From: Nematopogon swammerdamellus
Taxonomy: Eukaryota > Arthropoda > Insecta > Lepidoptera > Adelidae
Reading direction: 5' to 3'
Assembly (NCBI GenBank): GCA_946902875.1
Contig: OX336340.1
Location: 1,161,501-1,225,500, forward strand
DNA: 64,000 nt
This document shows positions 10,355-20,480 of the stretch, one piece after another (position 1 is the first letter of the stretch; every line of letters begins with the position of its first letter). Under the pieces are notes generated by a model, which had not been told where the DNA came from, searched no databases, and saw only the letters and a list, made by a program, of their open reading frames with translations. Position numbers and translations under genes: made by a program.

Positions 10355-11255
10355 CACGGACTGGTATTTGATCAATCTAGCCGGCCATAAGTCGATTTTG
10401 TAAAACTGACTCGACATAGAAAAAAATAGGTGCCTAGGAAAGTTGAGTAGTCAGCCGACACTCGGCTACCCTTACCTTGCCCTCCGCCGTCGCCCGCCTG
10501 TATCCGATCAGCCCGAACTTGATGATCGCCGTGCGCGCAAATATTGTTTCTCGATGATTTTCACGCTTACGTACTTTCGAGTGCTTAAATTAAATTTAGC
10601 AGTCATTGCTGAAAGTGAATCGCTATGTATTGTGTTGAAGCGGGTAATTTTCCATTTGTTTTCAATGTTATGCTTTGTAATTGTTATATTTTCTATTTTA
10701 GTTAAATATTTTTGCAGAGTGTGTATTTGAGTTAGATTTAAAAGCCAATTTATACAAACTCGAAGGTATTTGTTGTACTTCAGGGTTCGTCCCGGCAACA
10801 TTTTATACTAGAAAATAAAGATGGCGGTTTATACTAAAGGATGTTGTAAGAAACTGCTGCGGATTCGTGCGGATTGTGAATCCGCAACTAAAAACAAAAG
10901 AGTCAGGGAATCAAAATTAGCAAATGAAAATTCGCACATCCTACAACACCTTGATGAAGCGGAAAGGTCCTCAGATGAGGCAAAACAGTCTTCGGATCAA
11001 GGTCACTCTGGTGAAGAGCTGTGAAACCCTACATACATATACTACACGTATACACAGGTATCTTTCGAATAATTATATTATTTGTAAGAATATTTTACCA
11101 ATGCCTATTTTCTTTGTCTTATATTTCATATTATTTTCTTTACCAATTATTTTTATAATTATTTTAACACCAGCCCATATTGAAAAACACATTCTGTAAT
11201 AATTTAACTGCTTAAATAATATTGGCCGCCTAAATCGATCAAATACCCCTTAGTG
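10355..11255. mobile_element. TIR DNA element, 901 bp, Transib-like features
   Basis: Ends are inverted: CACGGACTGGTATTTGATC on the left and, read inward from the right, CACTAAGGGGTATTTGATCG, each continuing into a ta-g-cggcca block (about 35 bp). It is flanked by cgccg at 10350-10354 and 11256-11260. A 5-bp GC-rich duplication of form CGNCG and CAC-starting termini are described features of the Transib superfamily, relatives of RAG1. No recognisable transposase is present, so the class is an inference. Confidence 0.7.
10821..11024 (+). CDS. Unidentified 67-codon frame inside the TIR element
   Basis: ATG-started frame rich in charged residues, beginning MAVYTKGCCKKLL, with a Ser/Asp/Glu-rich C-terminal half. 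No known domain. A similar start (M-x-x-Y-x-K-G-C-C) opens a 23-codon frame at 12269, outside this element. It could be a captured exon or a chance frame. Confidence 0.25.
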   Translation: MAVYTKGCCKKLLRIRADCESATKNKRVRESKLANENSHILQHLDEAERSSDEAKQSSDQGHSGEEL

Positions 11256-11631
11256 CGCCGTCGCCACGTTCGTCGCCATCGCCACCGCCCTCGGAGAAAC
11301 CACCGCCGTCGCCGCGTTCGTCGCCATCGCCGCCGTCCTCGGAGGAACCGCCGCCGTCTTCGCGTTCGTCGCCATCGCCGCCATCCTCGGACGTACCGCC
11401 GCCGTCCCCGCGTTCATCGCCGCCAAATGTCACAGCATGTGGTTGCGAAAACATGAATACCGTACCGGCGACACTTGACCCGCGTAACGTCATATTTGGT
11501 GAATCGGTGACTTAGGAATTGAATTATGTACCTCCGTGTGCCCGCGTCCGTGTATATGTCGAAATTTTAAAATTCATCTATTCGTATAGAAATGTGCATT
11601 TTAAAGAATAAGTATTAGGTATAATGCACGT

Positions 11632-11734
11632 AAAACTGTAGGTCCCTTCCCTTTTTACCTTACTAGGTAGTAGGGTTTATCCCGCCCGTGTCGGTACCAC
11701 CGCACTGAATAAAACGTCGGTCGAAACGGCTATG
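11632..11734 (+). mobile_element. SINE-1b body fragment
   Basis: Matches the central SINE-1b body from aaaactgtaggtcccttcc to cgaaacggctatg, then gives way abruptly to Helitron sequence. Confidence 0.75.
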
Positions 11735-11962
11735 TATGATACTAAAGCTAAATTGGCGATTTTTAGAAATCCTTTCTGTATGTATGTATGTATGTTCCGC
11801 CATAACTCTTAAACCGATCATCCGAATTCGATGAAACTTTGTACAAGCACATTTAACTATACGGGACACAGGATAGGCTACATAAAAGTTCCGGTTACGC
11901 TAAGATCTGGCTCTTATACAAACCGAAATTTTCCGCGCACAAAATAAAGGTATGGTAGGCGG
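11728..11962 (+). mobile_element. Helitron internal fragment
   Basis: Same family as 40227-41308 and 59229-59608: gtatgatactaaa, gatttttagaaat, (tgta)n, aaaccgatcatccgaattcg, ggttacgctaagatctgg. Both ends are lost; it ends in a GC-rich run near 11960. Confidence 0.8.
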
Positions 11963-12020
11963 CGGCGGGCGGCGGGCGGCTGGCGGAGGTGGCGCGGTGG
12001 CGCTGCGGAAGGACGAGTGG

Positions 12021-12030
12021 TTCTATAAAT
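12021..12030 (+). promoter_or_regulatory. TATA-box-like sequence in a GC-rich block
   Basis: The sequence ttctataaatagcgcacc lies downstream of a GGC/GCGG-rich island (11960-12010) and would place a start near 12050. No confident gene follows; a 23-codon frame starts at 12269 after a tttattag-like acceptor. Could be a Helitron-captured promoter or chance. Confidence 0.25.
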
Positions 12031-12192
12031 AGCGCACCAGGCTGCCGCGATCGCGCTCGCACGTACTATATAAAGCAAAAATCGACCTGTACGGACGTGT
12101 TTGCGTGCGGTCTGCGGAGCGCGGTGTGTGTATGCATTGTCTCGAGTAGAGTTTCTTATTTAATTCGATTTCATAATATTATGTAGGTTTAC

Positions 12193-12229
12193 TTGGTTAG
12201 GTTAGGTTAGGTTAGGTTAGGTTAGGTTA
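12193..12229 (+). repeat. Interstitial telomere-type (TTAGG)n
   Basis: Seven near-perfect units of ttagg, the canonical insect telomere repeat, away from any visible chromosome end. Confidence 0.9.
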
Positions 12230-12847
12230 TCTATTATATCTATCGTATATCTATTTGATTAATTTTAGATGCAAACCTATGTAAAAGGTTGTTGCGAGTC
12301 GATGTTAGCGGATATTTACTTAAGTGAAGTTTCAATTTGATTTAAGTTAATTGATCGTATGTTTATTATATTGTACGTAGTGTAGAATGCGCGCAATATT
12401 AGTTCACAGACCCTTAGTTTTTTCCGACTACGGCGAAGCGAAAAGGAAGGTCTTGTGTTTGACCGGTATGTGTGTATGTATGTATATATGTATGTATGTA
12501 TGTATGTTCATCTGTTCCCTCATAACTTCGAAACTACTTATCATAATTTGACAAATCGAATATATATCGAATAGTATCGTTGGATGCGTCTTGACCGTCC
12601 GCTGATTATAGGCTACGTGGCGTCCCATAAAATTGGATATGGCGCCCTCTAGAGGACATAAAGTGATGAGATGACCTAAAAAAAATTTTTTTAATGATGC
12701 CGTGTTGAGTTTAAATGAAAGGGCTTAATTAGCACATTTCAAAAAATTATATATTGTTAGCTGTTGCTTTCGGATTTGCTTGCATGCATCCAATAATTGG
12801 GAATAATTTCTAAAATCAGGCCTCACTCCAAACCTACCCAAAATACG
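12230..12847. other. Unassigned; dispersed repeat fragment with (TGTA)n
   Basis: 12425-12660 resembles other copies starting with a cccgact-type motif (23703, 36747) and contains a (tgta)n run at 12469-12510. The rest has no recognised feature apart from the 23-codon frame at 12269. Confidence 0.4.
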
Positions 12848-13724
12848 TCCTACTAATATTATAAACACGAAAGTTTGTGAATGAGTTGCGTTCAGGAAGA
12901 CGATAAACCTACTCAAAGAAAGTAAGTAACTGAGGGCGAGGCCGAAGGCCGAGCTGCGTTCGGGAAGACTATAAACCTTCTCGAAGAATGTAAATAACAA
13001 AGGGCGAGGCCGAAGGCCGAGCTGCGTTCAGGAGGACCATAAACCTTCTCGAAGAAAGCAAGTAACAAAGGGCGAGGCCGAAGGCCGAGCTGCGTTCAAG
13101 AAGACGATAAACCTTCTCGAAGACAGTAAGTAACTATGGGCGAGGCCGAAGGCCGAGATGCGTTCAGGAAGAGGATAAACCTTTTCGAAGCAAGAAAGTA
13201 ACAAAGAAGTTACTTTCTTCGAGAAGATTTATGGTCTTCCTGAACGCAGATCGGCCTTTGGACTCGCCCTCTGTTACTTACTTTCTTCGAAAAGGTTATC
13301 CTCTTCCTGAATGCAGCTCGGCCTTTGGCCTCGCCCATAGTTACTTACTGTCTTGGAGAAGGTTTATCGTCTTCCTGAACGCAGCTCGGCCTTCGGCCTC
13401 GCCACCTGTTACTCACTTTCTTCGAAAAGGTTATCCTCTTCCTGAACGCAGCTCGGCTTTCGGCCTCGCCCTTTCTTACTTACTTTCAGATGGTTTATCC
13501 TCATCCTGAACGCAGCTCGGCCTTCGGCCTCGTCCATTGTTACTTACTGTCGTCGAGAAGGTTTATCGTCTTCCTGAACGCAACTCCGGCTTCGGCCTCG
13601 CCTTTAGTTACTCACTTTCTTCGAGACGGTTTATCGTTTACCTGAACCCAGCTCGCCCTTAGTTACTTACTTTCTTCCTTTGAAATACGAATTTCACGCG
13701 AGCGAAGCCGCGGGCAAAAGCTCG
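12848..13724 (+). mobile_element. Non-autonomous Helitron carrying an inverted minisatellite
   Basis: Starts TCCTACTAATATTATAAA-cacgaaagtttgtg and ends ttcacgcgagcgaagccgcg-ggcaaaagCTCG followed by T, matching lepidopteran Helitron ends with the final CTAG mutated to CTCG. Almost all of the interior is the minisatellite array. No Rep/helicase frame. Confidence 0.85.
12890..13680. repeat. ~63-bp minisatellite, inverted about 13206
   Basis: Units of the form gagctgcgttcaggaagacg, ataaaccttctcgaaga, aagtaagtaac and gggcgaggccgaag. They run forward from about 12890 to 13200 and then in reverse complement to about 13680. The centre is aaagtaac (13195-13202), six bases, gttacttt (13209-13216). Both halves read as protein-like frames, but these are just the repeat. 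Related single units appear at 46780-46900. Confidence 0.9.
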
Positions 13725-13809
13725 TAATAACATAATTCTGTGAAAACTTCAACTGTAATATACCTAGCCAATAAAATCCTATACAATAACATATACATAC
13801 TTACCTATT

Positions 13810-13905
13810 ACGGTTCAATAGATACAGCCCTCGGACGGACAGACGGGCAGACAGACTGACGGCGTAGGCTTTTTGGGTCCCGTACGTATACGGAACCCTA
13901 AAAAC
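13810..13905. repeat. GTC-family fragment (closing end)
   Basis: agatacagccctcggacgg, cagacagac run, ggcgtaggctttttgggtcc and tacggaaccct match the end of the ~400-bp family seen complete at 39541 and 47696. Confidence 0.75.
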
Positions 13906-13910
13906 TTACT

Positions 13911-14699
13911 TTGAACTCAATACGCATAGGTACCTAAGTGATTTTCGTAAAGTTCGATAGTTGTTTCGGCATGCTATGGTAGGAATCCCGCGCCCTTGGT
14001 TATGCGAAGACTGAGCGCGAGTGAATCGCGACTGGCATCGCTCCGGGAGAGTTCAACTATACGAACTAGTTATACGTATACAGGAAACGTTCGCCCCCGC
14101 AAATTTTGAATTTGCCGTAGCTAGGGGTATCGTCTTAATTGCATCTTAGATATATCTGTGAAAAGACGCAGGGGGGCAAAATTTTTCAATATTGTTTTTT
14201 AATACCTACTAATTTCTCTCCTACAAAATTCGCGGAATTACTCTCCAATATTGCACCCAAAGTATTTTCTAAGAACTCCCCTGTCTTAAAATAACTACAC
14301 AATTTCGAGCACCATAAAATTCCTCGGTACTTATTCGTATTTTTCCCAAAGGTGGAGTCGCCACTAAAGACATGATAAATTATCCTTAATGGTGAAAGGA
14401 AAAGCCACGGAGGGGGGTTAGCACAATATAACGCTCGTCCTTTACCGCTGTACTAGCCGAAGAGATTTATGAGGAGAGCCAAGACTTTAATTATTAAACT
14501 TTGCGAATAGATTCCCGCAAGATTCCGGCACAAGTATGACGGACTTCTGAGAGCTTAAGAAAATGTTGTAGATACCTATATAGTACAAGATCCGGCCTTA
14601 AGGGGCTATACCCTCATCTGTATTCGGATAAGACTGAGTTTATTTTTAACCCCAGACTAAAATAGAGGGAGTTTAACGTGTGAAGGTGTGTATGAGAGG
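13911..14699. other. No assigned feature
   Basis: About 790 bp of mixed composition without long frames, TIRs or tandem repeats that I could recognise. Confidence 0.4.
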
Positions 14700-14850
14700 G
14701 TATGTGTATGTGTGTATGGGCAGAATTATAAGTATTCTATGGTATGGGTGTGTCTGTCTGTGCCATCGTAACTCCCAAACGGATGGACCCATTTGAATAC
14801 GTTTTTTTTATTAAAAACCTGGTTTAATCGGGATGTTTTTTTTATGTAAA
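14700..14850. repeat. Dispersed repeat shared with 39125-39245
   Basis: Both copies contain gtgtatgggtgtgtctg, cccaaacggatggac and ctggtttaatcgggatgtt. Class unknown. Confidence 0.7.
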
Positions 14851-14859
14851 CCAACATGG

Positions 14860-15070
14860 GTGGCTGTGTCGAGAGACCAATGGTACAGTCGACAGAGCCA
14901 AAAACCCTCTCCTCGCGAAACCACGCTCAGTGAGGCGCCATGCCAGCAGATTTGCGGACTGTTGCTAGGTTGTCTAGCCCGTTGATACGACGTTTGAAGA
15001 CACCCAGGTTAAAGGATTCGGGAAACACACTCGCCGGGAGACAGTTCCACACCTAGCGGTGCGACAAGAA
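14860..15070 (-). pseudogene. LINE reverse transcriptase C-terminal fragment
   Basis: Minus-strand translation gives VWNCLPASVFPESFNLGVFK followed by RRINGLDNL, the jockey/CR1-group C-terminal W-N-x-L-P ... F-K-x-R-x-N motif, with stops. A related fragment is at 18400-18560. Confidence 0.7.
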
Positions 15071-15139
15071 ACGATTTTGAGAACCGATTGGTTCTCAAAA
15101 GCCCAATGTCAACAACAAAAGGGTGCTCAGTTTCTCTGC

Positions 15140-15203
15140 AGGTGGTTGACAGACAGACGTTGTAGACTTAGTAATAGGCTTCCGTACGGGCTACGGAAAC
15201 CTA
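15140..15203. repeat. GTC-family fragment
   Basis: gacagacagacgttgtagac, ttagtaataggcttccgtac and ctacggaaacct match the closing end of the family. A MITE abuts its end. Confidence 0.65.
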
Positions 15204-15207
15204 AACA

Positions 15208-15422
15208 CTGTGCTTTCACGAGTTATGAGCACATACAGACAGTGGACTAACATTGCACGCAAGTGTATAGTAGTCGAACGACGCGCGTGGGACCAATAGG
15301 CGACGAGCGTCGACTGACGCTGACTGACGAACCAATCGCGTGAAGCGTCGGCGCCGTCGACGTCACATCCCGTCAAACCGACCAATGAAAAGTGCGCTCA
15401 TGACTCGTGAAAGCAACTGTAC
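15208..15422. mobile_element. MITE, ~215 bp (complete copy)
   Basis: Inverted ends gctttcacgagttatgagc and gctcatgactcgtgaaagc. The interior is GC-rich with several ccaat/attgg motifs and a gacgtcac CRE-like site. The same element in inverted orientation occurs at 49296-52057, where it is split. Confidence 0.8.
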
Positions 15423-16249
15423 GCCGTGTGTGGGGAAGATAATGTATATTTTCACTTAGGACTGAGGGGAGCGGAGAGACGAACGACATGCAGCATCATT
15501 TGTCTAAAGAAAATAGCAGAAACATTTCCGGTATGTTATTGTGAGTAAGTGTGTATGTAGGTAGAGTCTTGACATATCGATAACGACTTTCAGACGTAAC
15601 TGATCATTATTTAAAGCTAAGCGGGTGACTTATGGTTTATGCGGCGGATGGCTGAGTGATCTGGGCTCGGTCTTCTCTTGCGAGAGGTCCGAGGTTCATT
15701 GTTTATTGTATAATTGCATCCAATACGTAGCTAACCAACGCTTGGACATGTCGAAAATTCCGCCGCCAGTTCTAAATTCAAATGCGAAGAACTTACAAAC
15801 TAACTTCGCAAGTCACAACGTTTTGTTAGTTAGTACCTTTTGAGTATTATTATTATAGTAACTTTTTTAGTTAATTTTTTTTTCAATTTTCACTTTATTC
15901 ACCGCGACATCCGTACGGAACGGAATCCGCAAGTAGAATCAATTCCAAAATATTTTCGAGCTTCAAAGACTGGTATAAATTGTTTGAAATTTCATGAAAT
16001 CGGAGTTGTTCCGAAATCAGCGGAAAGTTACTGATTTAAAGCAGTTCGCGCAGAGGAAACATTATCCGGAATTGATGTGTGGCGCGGCGGAGTGGCACTA
16101 AACAAACTTATTCCACTTCGGACGAGCTCTGGATCTAGCCGCTTTGAACTCGCTTCTTAGCTAGTTTGAGTCTTGAGTATTTGAACATTTGTAGGTACCT
16201 GCAATATCTTCCGCTACGCACATTTTCAAATCTCGTTCGAAGAATTTTT
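15423..16249. other. Unassigned; contains a repeat shared with 25012-25140
   Basis: 15695-15840 (attgtttattgtataattgc, cgcttggacatgtcgaaaat, acaacgttttgttag) matches 25012-25140 and weakly 61800-61880. Flanks are AT-rich and featureless. Confidence 0.5.
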
Positions 16250-16684
16250 TTTTATTGAATGGTCGAAATGTGGCGCCTAGCCAACAATATTGTGTCTAAC
16301 GACCCCCCCGAATGGACATTCGGTCGTATGTGAAGGATGCAAATGCTATACCTGCTCGAAACGGCTATGTAAATAGTTTGTGTTTTCCGTCCAGTTCAGT
16401 GTAGCCGGCACGACCGAAGGGAAGCACTGACGTGGCACCAAGTTCGCCCGGTGTTATGGGCTGACATCACGGATGTTGTAGGTGATGTAGCCAACCGTGT
16501 CAGTTCCATAAATAAAAAACCTGCCTGCGACAGGTGCCTATTTACGCCCCTCTTGTAGGAACCGCCACATTGAGAAGAAATATATGGGCAGGGAGAACGT
16601 TCCAGAGTTTACCAGTTCTGTGGAGGAAAGAACTGTTCACGAGGTAAGTCCAGCGTGTAGAGATACAATCCAGGCCCAGTGGTG
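16250..16684 (-). pseudogene. LINE 3' end (RT C-terminus plus 3' UTR) with nested SINE
   Basis: Homologous to the tail of the element at 6577-7065 on the same strand: tggaacgttctccctgccc, atatatttcttctca, taagaggggcgtaaata-like text and cgaccgaatgtcc. It is truncated at about 16684 without any tRNA/5S head. Interrupted by a SINE-1 fragment at 16356. Confidence 0.8.
16356..16518 (+). mobile_element. 5'-truncated SINE-1 with target duplication
   Basis: Starts tcgaaacggctatg, ends agttccataaataaaaaa. Flanked by acctgc on both sides (16350-16355 and 16519-16524). Plus strand, opposite to its LINE host. Confidence 0.8.
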
Positions 16685-17061
16685 GCTAATAACGGTGCAA
16701 TATGTCACGCTTTCAATTAAAAAAAAAATATAACTGAAAAAAAAAACAAACAAATAACTCAGCACAATAGGAAAGTAAAATCCCCATTCCCAAATAGTAG
16801 GAAAAAAATAAAACAAAACTGATAACACGAAGATTGACAGTCAGACAGGGAACCAAACGAAGGCAGGCAGCTGTCTCCATCCAGGCCCAGAAGTCCAGGA
16901 GTGCTGGGGCGGTGCGCCTCGACAGCGCCTCGCCTGGAATATATTATCGTCACACCAGTACACGTAGGACCAGGCGATGCACCACACCGGCGCGGAGGCG
17001 CCGCGGAGGTGTGATCGGACGTCACGCATAGGACACGTGTTAGGAAATATTTTTTTATGAA
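16685..17061. other. No assigned feature
   Basis: A-rich to about 16820, then GC-rich with a 65-codon Arg-rich frame (16834-17031) of no recognised type. Confidence 0.4.
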
Positions 17062-17062
17062 G

Positions 17063-17460
17063 TGGCGGGTGGCCGAGTGGTTTCGGCATCGGCTTCTCAT
17101 GCGAGAGGTCCGAGGTTCGAATCCGGTTGGCGTGAGCCAATGAGTTTTTTCTGAGGAAAAAAATTACGTGCATACCTACACCTGCTGCTTCACCGTTCGG
17201 AACCGGTTTAAAACTGTAGGATCCTTCCCTTGCCCCTTACTAGGTAGTAGACTCAAATTGTAGTAGACTAGGTTGGTACCACAATACTGGATGTAAGATG
17301 GCCGCATAGCAGCCTCGGTTGTTTTCTCCTCTAGTCCAGTATAGCCAGAAATCCAGGGAAGTCTCCGGTATAGCACCTACCTTCTCGGAGGTGATATTGG
17401 CTGGTCGGAGCATGTGCTTTGGCTCCTCTGACTCAGCAAGACATAACGGATTACATAAAA
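17063..17460 (+). mobile_element. SINE-2, full length, tRNA-headed
   Basis: The first 72 bases fold like a tRNA, with A box tggccgagtgg and B box ggttcgaatcc, the internal pol III promoter. The body follows and the tail ends ggattacataaaaa. Best preserved member of the family in the window. Confidence 0.9.
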
Positions 17461-18399
17461 ACACCAGCACTGATTGAGTTATCGGCCGAGCAGACACCAT
17501 CTAGGTTGACAAAGATCGACCGACCACTCAAAAAGCTGGAGATCCAAGTGCACAGTTTCATTCAGTTTCAGGGACACCGTTACGTATTGTGGTCTATAAA
17601 AGAGGTTAGTGGCCATTCTACAAAAATTCATATTATATGTTACCTGATTCGGCTATTGTAAACTGATCGGATTCCAACTATTGAGGAGTTAGTCCGGTCG
17701 TTTCCTAACTTTACCACAAAGTTGCTTTTCCGATAGAGAACTCTAGCCCCACGTTTGAAGACCGTAACGACTAACGAACTGGAATAGTGTGCGATATGAA
17801 ACTTTTAAAACCCGACTGTTAATATGAATAAATAAAATGCTGTAGTCGGGCTCTTGACAATTCGAATTCTTTTTGTATTTATTTTGTCTAAGTATTCGAA
17901 AATTCTCTTTTATTTATTTATTTTAAATTATACTTTTTAGTTCTATACCGTTGTATGTGTAGTATATTTTTGAAATCGTCTTTTTAAGCTCTGGCTACAC
18001 AAGGATACCTACAACACTCGATGGGTTTTGAAAGAAAAATATTTCAAAGTTTGGCCATATGGAGCCTAGCGCCCGTCATTTTGTTTTTGTTTTGTCGTAT
18101 AGCATGTCAATAAAAATAATCTGGACACCTCATAACTCAAAATCCGTTCAGTCGTTTTGGAGTTACAAGGTAATAAAGAAACTCAACAGTCACTCAAGTT
18201 ACATACATAGATACATAAAAATGAAACACATCCTTTGCGTTTGGAGTCGAATAAAAATTATTGCAAGGTTGTAACTTGAAAATGTGTTACTCTCGTCTTT
18301 AGCAAGTTTCAGCATGGTTCAGCTAGATATAGGCGGCTGTTCTGTAGTTAGTTCTATATAAGCTTCGGGAAAACTTTTTTTTACTAAAATCATTCTGGC
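17461..18399. other. Unassigned
   Basis: Includes an 80-codon frame (17419-17661) whose first part lies in SINE-2, and an AT-rich region with an inverted cccgact/agtcggg pair at 17807-17852. 18100-18200 carries the ccgttcagtcgttttggag motif common in Helitron-type repeats. Confidence 0.4.
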
Positions 18400-18560
18400 T
18401 GGCTCTGCAGAGGAACCAGAGGTACTCGAAACAGCCAAATCACCTCGTGAAATCACGCTCAGCGAGGCACCATACTAGCAGATTTGCGGGCTATAGAAAC
18501 GTTATCCAGTTTGTTAATACGACGCTTGATATACCTAACTCCAAAGATTTAAATCGATAG
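18400..18560 (-). pseudogene. LINE 3' coding fragment
   Basis: Related to 14860-15070 (tcacgctcagcgaggc, accatactagcagatttgcg, aatacgacgcttga). Strongly decayed, no open frame. Confidence 0.6.
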
Positions 18561-18831
18561 ATAGGGCATAGTCTAACATGGCGCACTACAGACAATGTTA
18601 CCAATGAAAGGGCCGCATGCGGCTACTTCGCATCAGACGCAGCGCCAAGCGCGTTTTGAGAGGTCGTTTCACGGAATGGAACGCGCCGATGCACGAGTGC
18701 AGAACGTTAGCGTTTTGATAACATGAGGCAGCTTTTGATGCGATTCTTGATGACTACTGTACAATGTACATGAAGTAACACACACCTTTATGTCTAATCG
18801 ATGACGAACTGCTGAGCGCTTTGCCATATTT
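18561..18831. other. No assigned feature
   Basis: Contains acaatgttaccaatgaaagg followed by a moderately GC-rich stretch; nothing recognised. Confidence 0.35.
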
Positions 18832-19140
18832 TTTTTTTTATTGAAACTGACACGGTTGGCTACATCGCCTACAACATCCGTGATGTCAGCCCATAACACC
18901 GGGTTGAAATTGGTGCCACGTCAGTGCTTCCCTTCGGTCGTGCCGGCTACACTGAACTGGACGGAAAACACAAACTATTTACATAGCCGTTTCTACCGAC
19001 CTTTCATTCAGTGCGGTGGCACCAACCCGGGCGGGTTAAACCCTACCACCTAGTGATATATAAGAAGGGAGTCACATCCCTTAGTCGCCTTTTACGACAT
19101 GCACGGGGAGAGATGCAGTGGGGCTATTCTTTTAAAGTAC
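18832..19140 (-). mobile_element. SINE-1a
   Basis: Minus-strand copy with T-run at 18832, full body and head ending near ctttaaaagaatagcccc. The last 20 bases of the head are degraded (ctttaaagtactggcatag). Confidence 0.85.
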
Positions 19141-19992
19141 TGGCATAGTTAAACCACACAAGTTAGCCGTCTTCATACAAACGCGCCGATTTCGCACTCA
19201 CACAAGCGCGCGCCTGCGCACGCTGTCTGTACACAACCACTACATGCATTCTCACTGTCGCCTCAGTGATGGTCGCCCCGCCCCCGCGCTCGGTGACGCA
19301 CACCACGTGACGGCCGCTGCCTGCCGCCGCGCCGCCTGCCGCTTCCCGATAGAAAGTATTATTATTCGAATTTTATTTTATTGCACTAACATAATGGCTC
19401 CGCGTTTCTGCAGTGTGTACGCGGCTGCATGAATAGATCAGGCTCGAATCGCGAGTTAACATTATTCTCATTACCTGCTGCCATCGAAAGGTAAGTAACA
19501 TAAAAAATATTATTAAAGTATGTAGTTAAATTATGTAAGTTATTAATACGAGTAGGTACTAAGCGAAGGAATTTACTAGGTAATAGCTGCAAAAACCATT
19601 CGCGAACCCCGGCATCGGGCGCGGCCGCGCGGCGCACGCACACGAAGGCCGCGCCGCACACTGGTTCAAGTTGTATGGGGCTGCGGAAATAATCCAGTAA
19701 CTTCTAAAATACTTAACATATTTCGATAATTTTTTTTTGCTGGTTTCGTAATTTATATACACATTGATTATCAAAATATAATTTGGCAATTTTAAGAACA
19801 AGTCATAAAAAAAAATTAAGTAACGATTTGCAGGTTTAGTAATTAATTCCGCTCAATATATTTGCAGGAATTGTGATAATAATAAGAACACCAACTCCTT
19901 AAATATTATCAAGCGGCCTCAATTGAGGCCTTGTCAAATCAAAAAGTCATAGAAAAGTTACACTTAAGTAATGCATAAAAAGGAATTTAAAT
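19141..19992. other. Unassigned; GC-rich then AT-rich
   Basis: 19170-19340 and 19600-19660 are GC-rich with short frames lacking recognised domains. 19680-19990 is AT-rich. Confidence 0.4.
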
Positions 19993-20360
19993 TCAAACAA
20001 TTAGCTTTTTGGCTTCGTCGCTAATAGGTACAATTTTCTTCTTTGGTTTTGGCCTTAGACTCGTTATTAGAGGATCATAGGACAAGAGGATCATGTTCAT
20101 CACATCTTCATTAGTCGCAATTCTGCTGCACTTCCTGGAATGAAGAAGCCGATAGCGTTTGTAGTTCTGCATACTGAGTTCCACCTTTGATTGAATTGAG
20201 CCACAAAACGTTTCTGCACTGCACTCACCACTGTTTCAATTTGAGATTCATTTAGAGTTGGGTACGTATTTTGGAAGTAAAGTCGTAGTTTTTGAAAATC
20301 ACGATCACACTTCATTAGTTCACTGCACAAAACAGAGTAGGGGATCGCGACACTATCCAT
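19993..20360 (-). pseudogene. Unidentified minus-strand coding fragment with a frameshift
   Basis: Two overlapping minus-strand frames, 20360-20100 (starting MDSVAIPYSVLCSELMKC) and 20184-19993 (ending KKKIVPISDEAKKLIV), look like one protein broken by a shift near 20110-20180. Codon make-up and amino-acid balance look protein-like. I do not recognise the family. It could be an exon of a host gene or a transposon protein. Confidence 0.4.
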
Positions 20361-20480
20361 TTCGTGAAGGAGATGTTTACAAGTTGGAAAGTGGTTATTA
20401 AATGATTAAAAATTAAGGATAGTAATATAAATTGATCATTACATTAATGAGAGTATTGTGTGAGATTAGCAACATCCATT

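Larger units (their letters stand above)
9974..11515 (+). pseudogene. Pro/Ser/Glu-rich repeat protein frame, split by a TIR element
   Basis: Part one (9974-10354, 127 codons) begins with ATG and a basic Ser-rich start (MNKRRSASPSPP), then repeats PPPSEEPPPSPRSSPSPP-like units. It stops being repetitive exactly where a TIR element begins. The repeats resume at 11261 in the same frame for 84 codons, ending ...DPRNVIFGESVT and a TAG at 11513-11515. Removing the element and one copy of its 5-bp duplication cgccg restores a continuous frame of about 211 codons. Low complexity prevents any functional call; the unique C-terminus containing two Cys (TACGCEN) is the best handle. It may be a host gene or part of an unknown element. 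Confidence 0.5.

Noticed and set aside
13231..13509. 92-codon frame with repeated LPERSSAFGLALSYLLS
   Set aside because: Reads through the inverted minisatellite; no start context or conservation signal.
17063..17140. Functional tRNA gene
   Set aside because: A and B boxes are present but the fold is degenerate and the copy is the head of a dispersed SINE-2.
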